Assembly (NCBI RefSeq): GCF_003732425.1
Contig: NZ_MOBX01000002.1
Span: forward strand, 1 to 64,000
Direction: 5' to 3'
DNA from: Pseudomonas fluorescens
GTDB taxonomy: Bacteria; Pseudomonadota; Gammaproteobacteria; Pseudomonadales; Pseudomonadaceae
Length of the DNA: 64,000 nucleotides
The notes under the pieces are model-generated. The model saw nothing but the letters and a program-made list of their open reading frames with translations. It searched no databases and was not told the origin of the DNA. Positions 10,779 through 18,383 of the stretch are shown one piece after another. Position 1 is the stretch's first letter; every line of letters begins with the position of its first letter. A program made the translations under genes and the position numbers.

Positions 10779-11017
10779 TGCAACCGGGTGCAACCCTTTT
10801 TTTGTCGGAATAATAGGCAGCTCGTCAGGAATTATTTTCCGGTACGAAAGTACCGCTCCCGCTTGGTGCTTTTGCTTCTAGCAAAGGGCCATGACTGCCA
10901 CAAAAGGGAGCAAAAACGGGGTGATTGTCGATAAATCCGACTGGGTGCAACTTATTCTCACGAAACTGGTTGCACCTTATTTGATTTGTTGCATAGCATT
11001 CGCGCCCTAGGTGCAAC
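10779..11017. promoter_or_regulatory. putA-putP control region with six GTTGCA (PutA operator) motifs
   Basis: The 458-base gap between the divergent put genes holds six copies of GTTGCA or its complement TGCAAC: 10779-10784, 10789-10794, 10946-10951, 10969-10974, 10988-10993 and 11012-11017. GTTGCA is the core bound by the E. coli PutA ribbon-helix-helix domain. The sites form a pair near putA and a group of four nearer putP, which suggests repression of both genes and possibly looping. An open frame on the minus strand inside this region has no coding character. Confidence 0.75.
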
Positions 11018-11164
11018 CGGGAATAACCCGGTGTACCGGCTGATGGCTTTCCTGGGGAAACATCAGTCCTAAATGCGCGGGATCCCGGATCGTCTGCCAA
11101 ACGTCGTCGTTTGCGAGCGGTTCACCACCGCCGCTACATAAAAACAAAGCCAGGGCGTAACTCA

Positions 11165-12649
11165 ATGAGCGTAAGCAATCCAACCCTGATCACGTTCGTG
11201 ATCTACATCGCAGCAATGGTGCTGATTGGCTTGATGGCCTATCGCTCCACCAACAACCTTTCTGACTATATCCTCGGCGGTCGAAGCCTCGGTAGCGTCG
11301 TCACCGCGCTGTCGGCCGGTGCTTCCGATATGAGCGGCTGGTTGTTGATGGGCCTGCCGGGCGCCATCTACATGTCCGGTCTGTCTGAAAGCTGGATCGC
11401 CATCGGTCTGGTCATCGGTGCCTACCTCAACTGGCTGTTCGTTGCCGGCCGTCTGCGCGTGCAGACCGAGCACAACGGCGATGCTCTGACCCTGCCGGAC
11501 TACTTCGCCAGCCGTTTTGAAGACAAAAGCGGCCTGCTGCGGATCATCTCGGCGATCGTGATTCTGGTGTTCTTCACCATCTACTGCGCTTCCGGCATTG
11601 TGGCCGGTGCCCGTCTGTTCGAAAGCACCTTCGGCATGTCCTACGAGACGGCGTTGTGGGCCGGTGCTGCGGCGACGATTGCCTACACCTTTATCGGCGG
11701 TTTCCTGGCAGTGAGCTGGACCGACACCGTACAAGCCACGCTGATGATTTTCGCGCTGATCCTTACGCCAATCATCGTGCTGCTGGCCACCGGTGGTGTC
11801 GACACCACGTTCCTGGCCATCGAAGCGCAAGATCCAAGCAACTTCGACATGCTCAAAGGCACCACTTTCATCGGCATCATCTCGCTGATGGGCTGGGGTC
11901 TGGGCTACTTCGGCCAACCGCACATCCTCGCGCGTTTCATGGCGGCGGATTCGGTGAAATCGATCGCCAAGGCGCGTCGCATTTCCATGACCTGGATGAT
12001 CCTGTGCCTGGGCGGCACCGTGGCCGTCGGCTTCTTCGGCATCGCTTACTTCTCGGCACACCCGGAAGTGGCCGGTCCCGTGACCGAGAACCACGAGCGT
12101 GTGTTCATCGAACTGGCCAAGATCCTCTTCAACCCTTGGATTGCCGGTGTGTTGCTGTCGGCCATTCTGGCTGCGGTGATGAGCACCCTGAGCTGCCAGT
12201 TGCTGGTGTGCTCGAGCGCCCTGACCGAAGACTTCTACAAAACCTTCCTGCGTAAATCCGCCTCCCAGGTTGAACTGGTCTGGGTCGGTCGCGCCATGGT
12301 GCTGTTGGTTGCACTGATCGCGATCGCCCTGGCCGCCAACCCGGAAAACCGCGTATTGGGCCTGGTGTCCTACGCCTGGGCCGGTTTCGGTGCTGCGTTC
12401 GGTCCGGTTGTGCTGATCTCGGTGGTCTGGAAAGACATGACCCGCAACGGCGCACTCGCCGGTATCCTGGTCGGCGCGATCACCGTGGTGGTCTGGAAGC
12501 ATTTCGAACTGCTGGGTCTGTACGAAATCATCCCGGGCTTCATCTTCGCCAGCCTGGCCATCTACATCGTCAGCAAAATGGGCGAGCCGACCAAAGGCAT
12601 GGTGCAGCGCTTCGAAGCGGCGGAAAAAGATTTCCACCTGAACAAGTGA
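11165..12649 (+). CDS. putP: PutP, sodium/proline symporter
   Basis: Inner-membrane sodium-coupled proline importer of the solute:sodium symporter family. The 494-residue product is the usual length. It has about 13 hydrophobic segments and the family stretches LGGRSLGSVVTALSAGASDM in TM2 and AAVMSTLSCQLLVCSSALTED in the TM8-9 region, where the sodium and proline site lies. The start MSVSNPTLITF is chosen over an upstream reading of 18 residues because it begins the first membrane helix properly. It is divergent from putA across the GTTGCA cluster, so transport and oxidation are likely induced together by proline. A strong terminator follows. Confidence 0.97.
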   Translation: MSVSNPTLITFVIYIAAMVLIGLMAYRSTNNLSDYILGGRSLGSVVTALSAGASDMSGWLLMGLPGAIYMSGLSESWIAIGLVIGAYLNWLFVAGRLRVQTEHNGDALTLPDYFASRFEDKSGLLRIISAIVILVFFTIYCASGIVAGARLFESTFGMSYETALWAGAAATIAYTFIGGFLAVSWTDTVQATLMIFALILTPIIVLLATGGVDTTFLAIEAQDPSNFDMLKGTTFIGIISLMGWGLGYFGQPHILARFMAADSVKSIAKARRISMTWMILCLGGTVAVGFFGIAYFSAHPEVAGPVTENHERVFIELAKILFNPWIAGVLLSAILAAVMSTLSCQLLVCSSALTEDFYKTFLRKSASQVELVWVGRAMVLLVALIAIALAANPENRVLGLVSYAWAGFGAAFGPVVLISVVWKDMTRNGALAGILVGAITVVVWKHFELLGLYEIIPGFIFASLAIYIVSKMGEPTKGMVQRFEAAEKDFHLNK

Positions 12650-12673
12650 TTGTTCTGAGCTGATGCTCACCGG

Positions 12674-12712
12674 AAAACGGCCCGTTTCCTACAGGAGACG
12701 GGCCGTTTTTTT
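12674..12712 (+). terminator. Rho-independent terminator of putP
   Basis: Twelve-base stem AAAACGGCCCGT / ACGGGCCGTTTT around the loop TTCCTACAGGAG, followed by a T run. It starts 25 bases after the putP stop. Confidence 0.93.
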
Positions 12713-12748
12713 GTGCCTGTGATTTCTCGGATCCTGTGGAAATCCATT

Positions 12749-12836
12749 GTGGGAGCGAGCCTGCTCGCGAATGCGATTGATCATTCAATGAATGTGTTGA
12801 CTGACATGCCGCTTTCGCGAGCAGGCTCGCTCCCAC
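12749..12836. repeat. REP pair, family A
   Basis: GTGGGAGCGAGCC copy on plus from 12749 and the inverted copy ending at 12836, separated by about 42 bases. It lies downstream of the putP terminator in the 350-base gap before vgrG. Confidence 0.85.
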
Positions 12837-12962
12837 AGGGTTCGGTGGTGGTTTTGGAGGCTTGTCTGTAGTTGAAGGCGCCGCTTTTTGCAGGGTTTTT
12901 CGTCAATGAAGGTAGGGCAAATCTGATTTTCTCGTCGCCCATTCATCACCCCTTGCCCCTCA

Positions 12963-12990
12963 TGCAGAATCGCCCGCCCTTCATTCTGCA
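12963..12990 (+). promoter_or_regulatory. Inverted repeat in the vgrG leader
   Basis: TGCAGAAT (12963-12970) and ATTCTGCA (12983-12990) form a perfect eight-base inverted repeat with a 12-base loop. It ends 12 bases before the vgrG start codon, next to the purine-rich ribosome site AGAGAGA. It could be an operator or an RNA hairpin that affects translation. The rest of 12838-12962 shows nothing clear. Confidence 0.35.
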
Positions 12991-13002
12991 GAGAGACATC
13001 GG

Positions 13003-15018
13003 ATGTTCGCGCCTGCCAATCAACCGCGTTTCACGTTGACCCTCGAAGGCGCCCAACATGACCTCAAAGTCCTTGAGTTCACGGGCAAGGAAGCCATCAG
13101 CCAACCCTATCGCTTCGAACTGGAACTGGTCAGCGAGCGGCCGGATCTGGACCTTGAAAGCCTGCTGCACTGTCAGGCGTTTCTGAGTCTGGATGCACAG
13201 GGTTCCGGTATCCACGGTCAGATTTATCAGGTCGGGCAGGGCGATTCCGGGAAACGTCTGACGCGCTATCACATCAGCCTGGTCCCGCGTCTGACCTACC
13301 TCGGCCAGCGGATCAATCAACGGATCTTCCAGCATCTGACGGTGCCGCAAATTGTCGCGCGAGTGCTCAAGGATCATTCGATCCTGCGTGATGCCTTTGA
13401 ATTTCGCCTCGGCAGCGAATACCCGGTGCGTGAGTATTGTGTGCAGTACGCCGAGAGCGATCTGGCCTTTATCCAGCGCGTTTGTGCCGAGGTCGGCATT
13501 CATTACCACTTTCAGCACAGCCCGCAAGGTCACCTGTTGGTGTTCGGCGATGATCAAACCGTATTCCCGCGATTGGCTGCGTCCACCCTGTATCTGCCCG
13601 GAAGCGGAATGTCTGCCGAGGCGCCGGCGATCAAGCGCTTCAACGTGCGCGTGGAAACCCGCACCAGCGTGGTCACCCGGCGTGACTACAACTTTGAAAA
13701 GCCACGCCTGCAACTGGAGAGTCGCATCGACGGCGAGCAACGTCCGGTGCTGGAGGACTACCACTTTCCCGGCCAATTCAATGATCGTGAAACCGGCAAG
13801 CACCTGGCCCAGCGTGCTCTTGAACGGCATATCGCCGATTACCGTCAGGCCGAGGGCATCAGCGATGAATCCGCGTTGGTTTGTGGACATTTCCTGCAAC
13901 TGAGCGAGCATCCGCGTCAGGACTGGAACGACCTGTGGTTGCTCACCGGCATCGAACACCGAGGCCGACAGCCGCAAGTGCTGGAGGAATCGGTGACCAG
14001 CGATGGGGACGCATTCCAGGGTTACCGTAATACCTTTCTCGCGACGCCGTGGGATGTGTTCTTCCGGCCAGCCCTGGGGCCGGAAAAGCCGCGCATGCTC
14101 GGCTATCAACCGGCCGTTGTCACTGGACCGCAGGACAGCGAAATCCACTGCGACGAGCACGGGCGGGTCAAGGTGCAACTGGCCTGGGATCGCGACGGCG
14201 AACTCAACGAGCATTCCAGTTGTTGGCTGCGGGTCGCCACCGGTTGGGCGCACGACGGCTACGGCAGCGTGCTGATCCCGAGGGTCGGCATGGAAGTGCT
14301 GGTCGGTTTCATCGATGCCGATGCCGACAAGCCGCTGGTCATGGGTTGCCTGCCCAACGCCGCCACCCCAGTGCCGCTGGATCTCCCCGCCGACAAAACC
14401 CGCAGTATCTTCCGCAGCCAGAGCAGCCCCGGTGGCGGGGGCTACAACGAACTGCGCATCGAGGACAAAAAAGGCGCCGAGGAAATCTACCTGCGCGCCC
14501 AACGCAACTGGACCCAGCATGTGTTGCACGATCAACAGGTGCAGGTCGACAACGCGCGCAGCATCGTCGTCACGGGCATGGCCAAGCATGAATTGAAGGC
14601 TGACGAACAACGCATCACTCATGGCCAGCGTCAGGCCGAAGTCAGGCAGGACGATCATCTGACGGTAGTCGGCGATCGACATATCCGCGTCAGCAATCAG
14701 GCGACCAGCGCCAGTGCGCAGTTCCACGTCAGCGCCGGTCAGCAAGTGGTGATCGACGGCGGCGCCAGCGCGACGATTCAGGCGGGCGGGCAGTGGATCA
14801 ACATCGGCCCCGGCGGGATTTTCAGCAGCGTACCGATTGTTGTGGGTGGCGCGCCGATGACGGCGATGAGTGCGGCGCCGAGTGTGCCGGGGTTGCCGGA
14901 TACATTGGCGGCGGCCCCGGCGGCAATGCTGACGGCCGCGCAAATCATGAGCTTTAAAGGCGATGCACCATTCTGTGAGGAATGTGAGCGTTGCAAGGAT
15001 GGTGTCTGTGCAGCCTGA
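13003..15018 (+). CDS. vgrG: VgrG, type VI secretion spike protein (TssI), orphan copy
   Basis: Forms the trimeric spike at the tip of the T6SS tube and carries effectors into target cells. The 671-residue product has the gp27-like N-terminal part (QPRFTLTLEGAQHDLKVLEF, YCVQYAESDLAFIQRVCAEVGIHYHF in pieces), the gp5/OB-fold part (HGRVKVQLAWDRDGE, WLRVATGWAHDGYGS, IPRVGMEVLVGFIDADADKP) and a beta-helix with the DUF2345-like region. The extreme C terminus is unusual: four cysteines as C-x2-C-x2-C-x4-C in residues 658-669. It overlaps the downstream DUF4123 gene by 20 bases. No other T6SS structural gene is nearby, so it must work with an apparatus encoded elsewhere. Confidence 0.96.
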   Translation: MFAPANQPRFTLTLEGAQHDLKVLEFTGKEAISQPYRFELELVSERPDLDLESLLHCQAFLSLDAQGSGIHGQIYQVGQGDSGKRLTRYHISLVPRLTYLGQRINQRIFQHLTVPQIVARVLKDHSILRDAFEFRLGSEYPVREYCVQYAESDLAFIQRVCAEVGIHYHFQHSPQGHLLVFGDDQTVFPRLAASTLYLPGSGMSAEAPAIKRFNVRVETRTSVVTRRDYNFEKPRLQLESRIDGEQRPVLEDYHFPGQFNDRETGKHLAQRALERHIADYRQAEGISDESALVCGHFLQLSEHPRQDWNDLWLLTGIEHRGRQPQVLEESVTSDGDAFQGYRNTFLATPWDVFFRPALGPEKPRMLGYQPAVVTGPQDSEIHCDEHGRVKVQLAWDRDGELNEHSSCWLRVATGWAHDGYGSVLIPRVGMEVLVGFIDADADKPLVMGCLPNAATPVPLDLPADKTRSIFRSQSSPGGGGYNELRIEDKKGAEEIYLRAQRNWTQHVLHDQQVQVDNARSIVVTGMAKHELKADEQRITHGQRQAEVRQDDHLTVVGDRHIRVSNQATSASAQFHVSAGQQVVIDGGASATIQAGGQWINIGPGGIFSSVPIVVGGAPMTAMSAAPSVPGLPDTLAAAPAAMLTAAQIMSFKGDAPFCEECERCKDGVCAA

Positions 15019-15715
15019 CTTTCTTGAGCCACGCGCATGGCTGGCGCGTGAGCCGCTGAAGCCCTCGGAGCAGTTGTTCGTGATCTTCAGCAATGCCAGT
15101 GATGCCAAGCCGCCGCTGCCGGTGGCGCAGAGCCCGATCTGGGCGGACACGATATACGCCGAGTGGGACGCGGTGATGCCCTATGTGGGAATTGTCGCGG
15201 CGGACAGTGAGTTTCTCGATTGGGTGGCGGCTACCGAGTCCCGCGACTGGGGATGGTTAGCGGTATCTTCGGCGAGCCTCGAAGTGCTGGCCGAGCATTT
15301 TCGCAGCCTGACGCAGGTGCTGATGCCGGATGGCAAAGCGGTGTTCTTTCGATTTTGGGATGGCCGGTTTTTGTTGCCGATCCTGCAATCCGATGCCGTG
15401 GCTGCTGCGCAGCTGTTGCCGGTGATTTCACGCGGACTGATCAATGGTCAGGCCTTGGAAATCGGGGGGCGCGCGCAGGTTTCGGGGCGTGTTTTTCCTT
15501 GGTGGACGGTGCCTGACTCGGTGTTGGCTTCGGCGGGGGATGAAGTCTGGGTCGGCAACGCTGTGCAGTGGCTGAGCGAGGAGCATCCCGCATTGTTCGA
15601 GGCATTTCCCGAGGCGGTTTTGCGCTGCAAGGTCGGGCAGTTTTTTCAGAGTTCAGCGTCGGAAGAATCGTCGCAATCGGCGTTGTTGGCGTATTTGCTG
15701 GCAGAGTCGGAGTGA
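14999..15715 (+). CDS. DUF4123 protein, T6SS effector adaptor/chaperone (Tap/TEC type)
   Basis: DUF4123 proteins hold a T6SS effector on its VgrG before loading and are usually encoded between vgrG and the effector gene. The product is 238 residues when started at the ATG overlapping the vgrG end (MVSVQPDFLEPRAWL). A longer in-frame reading begins at 14963, deeper in vgrG. Visible family-like segments are QLFVIFSNASD, PYVGIVAADSEFLDW, GWGWLAVSSASLEVL-type text near residues 75-90 and the FRFWDGRFLLPIL stretch. No signal peptide or membrane helix is seen. No effector gene follows, so the cargo is either encoded elsewhere or lost. Confidence 0.85.
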   Translation: MVSVQPDFLEPRAWLAREPLKPSEQLFVIFSNASDAKPPLPVAQSPIWADTIYAEWDAVMPYVGIVAADSEFLDWVAATESRDWGWLAVSSASLEVLAEHFRSLTQVLMPDGKAVFFRFWDGRFLLPILQSDAVAAAQLLPVISRGLINGQALEIGGRAQVSGRVFPWWTVPDSVLASAGDEVWVGNAVQWLSEEHPALFEAFPEAVLRCKVGQFFQSSASEESSQSALLAYLLAESE

Positions 15716-15910
15716 CATTTCCGGGCGAAGGCTTCGGACGTTTCCTTCGAGTTGCGGCGGTTTTCATGAACTGGTGGGCGGTGGGTTGCAGGGATAGTCT
15801 TTTCGTTGTCACTGCGAGAGTGGTGACAGGGTGTAGGAACCCTCGCTTTCATGGCGTTACAGTTCGTTGGCTTTTTACGGCACTTGATTCAAGTCCGTAA
15901 AATCGTTCGC

Positions 15911-15987
15911 GGCGGCTGTGCGCGGGACACGCTTCGGCGTGACCGAGGTCCATGATTGCTCGGTTCCTACTCTTGCGCACAGCTGCC
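15911..15987 (+). ncRNA. Predicted three-way-junction RNA leader upstream of a small unknown gene
   Basis: A 13-base closing stem pairs 15911-15923 with 15975-15987, with one G-U pair. It encloses a perfect hairpin CACGC-TTCG-GCGTG at 15928-15941 with a stable UUCG tetraloop, and a second perfect hairpin ACCGAG / CTCGGT at 15942-15947 and 15959-15964 with an 11-base loop. The element ends 61 bases before the ATG of the small gene at 16049. It could be a cis-acting leader or a separate small RNA. I do not recognise a named RNA family. The rest of 15716-16048 shows no gene. Confidence 0.6.
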
Positions 15988-16048
15988 ACCCAAACCTGTA
16001 GGAAGGTGCGTTGGCTGCTCAACGTTCATCAATCATGGAGATAACAAA

Positions 16049-16369
16049 ATGACGACTTTGCATCCCGATCCACCCTACGAAAAAATCATCCCCCATCCCG
16101 ACAATCGCTTCATGGCCCTCACCGGCAATTGCAGCGACATGCCTACCTTGTTCATCGACACCCACGTCCCCTCCGACATCCTGATGGACGCAGCCAACCA
16201 CCGCATCCGCACCGTCGTCCAAGTGCTGGAAAACCTGTGCATGCGCGGCTCGATCGAGTGCGACTCAATGATCCTCAGCGACTTCGCCCAGCTCTGCGTG
16301 ATTCCATTACGTGATGGGTGTGATGTACTCGATGTCATCGGCAAGCGGTTGCGCGCGATGCCTTCCTGA
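16049..16369 (+). CDS. Small hypothetical protein, weakly DUF3077/DUF6124-like
   Basis: A 106-residue protein. The start is the ATG at 16049 because GGAG sits nine bases before it and the N terminus MTTLHPDPPYEKI resembles the PDPP-type start of small Pseudomonas-specific families. Upstream in-frame codons run into the structured RNA and are rejected. The middle (LFIDTHVPSDILMDAANHRIRTVVQVLENL) is amphipathic helix with no signal peptide or membrane segment. The ribosome site TCATGGAG also matches the CANGGAN motif bound by RsmA/CsrA proteins, so translational control is possible. Function unknown; the resemblance to DUF3077/DUF6124 is an impression only. Confidence 0.7.
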   Translation: MTTLHPDPPYEKIIPHPDNRFMALTGNCSDMPTLFIDTHVPSDILMDAANHRIRTVVQVLENLCMRGSIECDSMILSDFAQLCVIPLRDGCDVLDVIGKRLRAMPS

Positions 16370-16383
16370 ATTTTCAGGAGCAA

Positions 16384-16458
16384 GATCAAAAGATCGCAGC
16401 CTTCGGCAGCTCCTACATAGAATCCCCTGTAGGAGCTGCCGAAGGCTGCGATCTTTTG
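16384..16458. repeat. REP pair, family B
   Basis: Inverted pair built on GTAGGAGCTGCCGAAGGCTG followed by CGATCTTTTG: minus copy at 16384-16416 and plus copy at 16429-16458. The two arms would form a long near-perfect hairpin directly after the small hypothetical gene, and could serve as its terminator. Confidence 0.85.
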
Positions 16459-16538
16459 ACGTTGAGGCCCGCTCGGCTGCGAACCCCTGACTTGCCGCCC
16501 GGTAAAAGGTAAACTTTGCGCCCTTCGCAGGAGCAGCC

Positions 16539-17378
16539 ATGAATTATCGTCACGCCTTCCATGCCGGCAATCACGCCGATGTGTTCAAACACCTGACCTT
16601 GACCCGCCTCATCGCCCTGATGTCGCGCAAGGAGCAGCCGTTTGCCTATCTCGACACGCACGCCGGCATCGGTCTGTATGACTTGCAGGGTGATCAGGCC
16701 AACCGTACCGGCGAATACCTGGAAGGCATCGCGCGCTTGTGGGATCAGCCGGACCTGCCGGCGCTGACCGCCGACTACATGAAGGTGCTGCACGAGATGA
16801 ACCCGGACGGCCAGTTGCGCTATTACCCGGGTTCGCCGGAGCTGGCGCGGCGTCTGACCCGCCCGCAGGATCGGGTGATGCTCAACGAGAAGCACCCGGA
16901 AGACGGCGTGCTGCTCAAGGACAACATGGCCGGCGATCGTCGGGTAAAAGTGCATCTGGGCGAGGGCTGGCACGTGGCGCGGGCGATGTTGCCGGTGCAG
17001 GAGAAGCGTGCAGTGATGCTGATTGATCCGCCGTTCGAACAGCTCGACGAGATGCAGCGTTGCGCGGCGTCGTTGAAAGAGGCGATTGGCCGCATGCGCC
17101 AGACCGTGGCGGCGATCTGGTATCCGGTAAAGGATCAGCGTGCGTTGCGTCGGTTCTATCAGGATCTGGCCGGCACCGGTGCGCCGAAGTTGTTGCGCGT
17201 GGAACTGCTGGTGCATCCGCTGGATACGCCGAACAGCCTGAACGGTTCGGGCATGGCGATTGCCAATCCGCCGTGGGGGCTGGAGGAAGAATTGCGGGAG
17301 CTGCTGCCGTGGTTGTCGAAGAAACTGGGGCAGACCCAGGGTGGCTGGCAGATGGATTGGCTGATTGCCGAGAGCTGA
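16539..17378 (+). CDS. rlmJ: RlmJ, 23S rRNA adenine-2030 N6-methyltransferase
   Basis: Methylates A2030 of 23S rRNA using S-adenosylmethionine. The 279-residue product is the usual length. It begins with the family signature MNYRHAFHAGNHADVFKHLT and has the AdoMet-binding part YLDTHAGIGLYDL and the catalytic DPPF motif (MLIDPPFEQLDEM, Asp about 163). A GGAG ribosome site precedes the ATG. It is a stand-alone gene flanked by family B REP pairs on both sides. Confidence 0.95.
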   Translation: MNYRHAFHAGNHADVFKHLTLTRLIALMSRKEQPFAYLDTHAGIGLYDLQGDQANRTGEYLEGIARLWDQPDLPALTADYMKVLHEMNPDGQLRYYPGSPELARRLTRPQDRVMLNEKHPEDGVLLKDNMAGDRRVKVHLGEGWHVARAMLPVQEKRAVMLIDPPFEQLDEMQRCAASLKEAIGRMRQTVAAIWYPVKDQRALRRFYQDLAGTGAPKLLRVELLVHPLDTPNSLNGSGMAIANPPWGLEEELRELLPWLSKKLGQTQGGWQMDWLIAES

Positions 17379-17388
17379 TCAACGGCAA

Positions 17389-17497
17389 GATCAAAAGATC
17401 GCAGCCTGCGGCAGCTCCTACACGGTTCGGCGTCGTCCACCTATGTGCGGACAATCACTGATCTCCTGTAGGAGCTGCCGAAGGCTGCGATCTTTTG
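17389..17497. repeat. REP pair, family B, between convergent genes
   Basis: Minus copy at 17389-17421 (with CTGCGG for CTTCGG) and plus copy at 17468-17497. It lies between the 3' ends of rlmJ and msrA and is placed to act as a bidirectional terminator. Confidence 0.85.
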
Positions 17498-17507
17498 CTT
17501 TGAGGAT

Positions 17508-18173
17508 TTAATTGCCTGCCAGGCTCGGTGGCATGCACACGCCGGTGCCGCCAATCCCGCAATAGCCTTCAGGGTTCTTCGCCAGATACTGCTGGTGATA
17601 CGCCTCGGCGAAGTACACGGTCGGCGCCTGTTCGATCTCGGTGCTGATTTCGCCCAGACCTGCTTTCGACAGTTCAGCCTGATACACCGCTTTACTCTTC
17701 AGCGCCGCATCCAGATGTTCCGGCGAGGTCGCGTAGATCACCGAGCGGTACTGCGTGCCGATGTCGTTGCCCTGACGCATGCCCTGCGTCGGGTTGTGCA
17801 GCTCCCAGAACATTGCCAGCAGCTCTTCGTAGCTGACTTTGGCCTTGTCATACACCACCAGCACCACTTCCGCGTGGCCGGTCAGGCCCGAGCAGACTTC
17901 TTCGTAGGTCGGGTTCGGCGTGAAACCGCCGGCATAACCCACGACCGTGCTGACCACGCCTTCACGCTGCCAGAAGCGGCGCTCGGCGCCCCAGAAGCAA
18001 CCCAGACCGAAAATCGCAAAGTCGACGTCCTGGAAAAACGGGCCAAGCAGTGGGGTTTCTTCGAAGACGAAGTGCTTTTCAGGCAGGGTCATCGCGGTTT
18101 CGCGGCCGGGCAGAGCTTGTTCTTTGGTCGGGAGCACGTTTTTGTTCACCAGAATTTCCGAGCGCAGAACCAT
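17508..18173 (-). CDS. msrA: MsrA, peptide-methionine (S)-S-oxide reductase
   Basis: Repairs oxidised methionine in proteins. The 221-residue product carries the catalytic GCFWG motif (Cys about residue 59) followed by [21 protein letters not shown], the middle [10 protein letters not shown] stretch with Tyr/Glu substrate contacts, and a C-terminal GGTGVC tail whose cysteine is placed to recycle the enzyme with thioredoxin. The start at [12 protein letters not shown] gives the long N-terminal extension usual for Pseudomonas MsrA. In P. aeruginosa msrA also neighbours dipA, and that order is kept here. Confidence 0.96.
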   Translation of the reverse strand: MVLRSEILVNKNVLPTKEQALPGRETAMTLPEKHFVFEETPLLGPFFQDVDFAIFGLGCFWGAERRFWQREGVVSTVVGYAGGFTPNPTYEEVCSGLTGHAEVVLVVYDKAKVSYEELLAMFWELHNPTQGMRQGNDIGTQYRSVIYATSPEHLDAALKSKAVYQAELSKAGLGEISTEIEQAPTVYFAEAYHQQYLAKNPEGYCGIGGTGVCMPPSLAGN

Positions 18174-18255
18174 GATCGTTCCTCTCAGTCAGGTTGGATG
18201 TAAAAAGTCAGACCGCCAGTGTGCCCAATGATGCCCGGTTTCGCACTATTCAAAT

Positions 18256-18358
18256 GTGGGGGCGACGGTGCGACGATTCGACCTGCTCGCGAAAGCGGTG
18301 TGTCAGGCGACGATGATGTCGACGGCTATAACGCCTTCGCGAGCAGGCTCGCTCCCAC
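18256..18358. repeat. REP pair, family A, left copy interrupted
   Basis: The right copy (TTCGCGAGCAGG...CTCCCAC, ending 18358) is intact. The left copy begins GTGGGGGCGA at 18256, then has about 16 extra bases (CGGTGCGACGATTCGA) before resuming CCTGCTCGCGAAAGCGG. It is the only content of the 210-base gap upstream of msrA and downstream of dipA. Confidence 0.75.
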
Positions 18359-18383
18359 AGAGGGGGGCTTCGACAGATGGGAT

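Noticed and set aside
10825..11100. 91-codon minus-strand frame inside the putA-putP gap
   Set aside because: It overlaps four GTTGCA sites, has no ribosome site and no protein-like composition.
15716..16048. tRNA-like fold near 15911-15987
   Set aside because: The element has only two inner hairpins, no anticodon or T-loop sequence and no CCA-like end.
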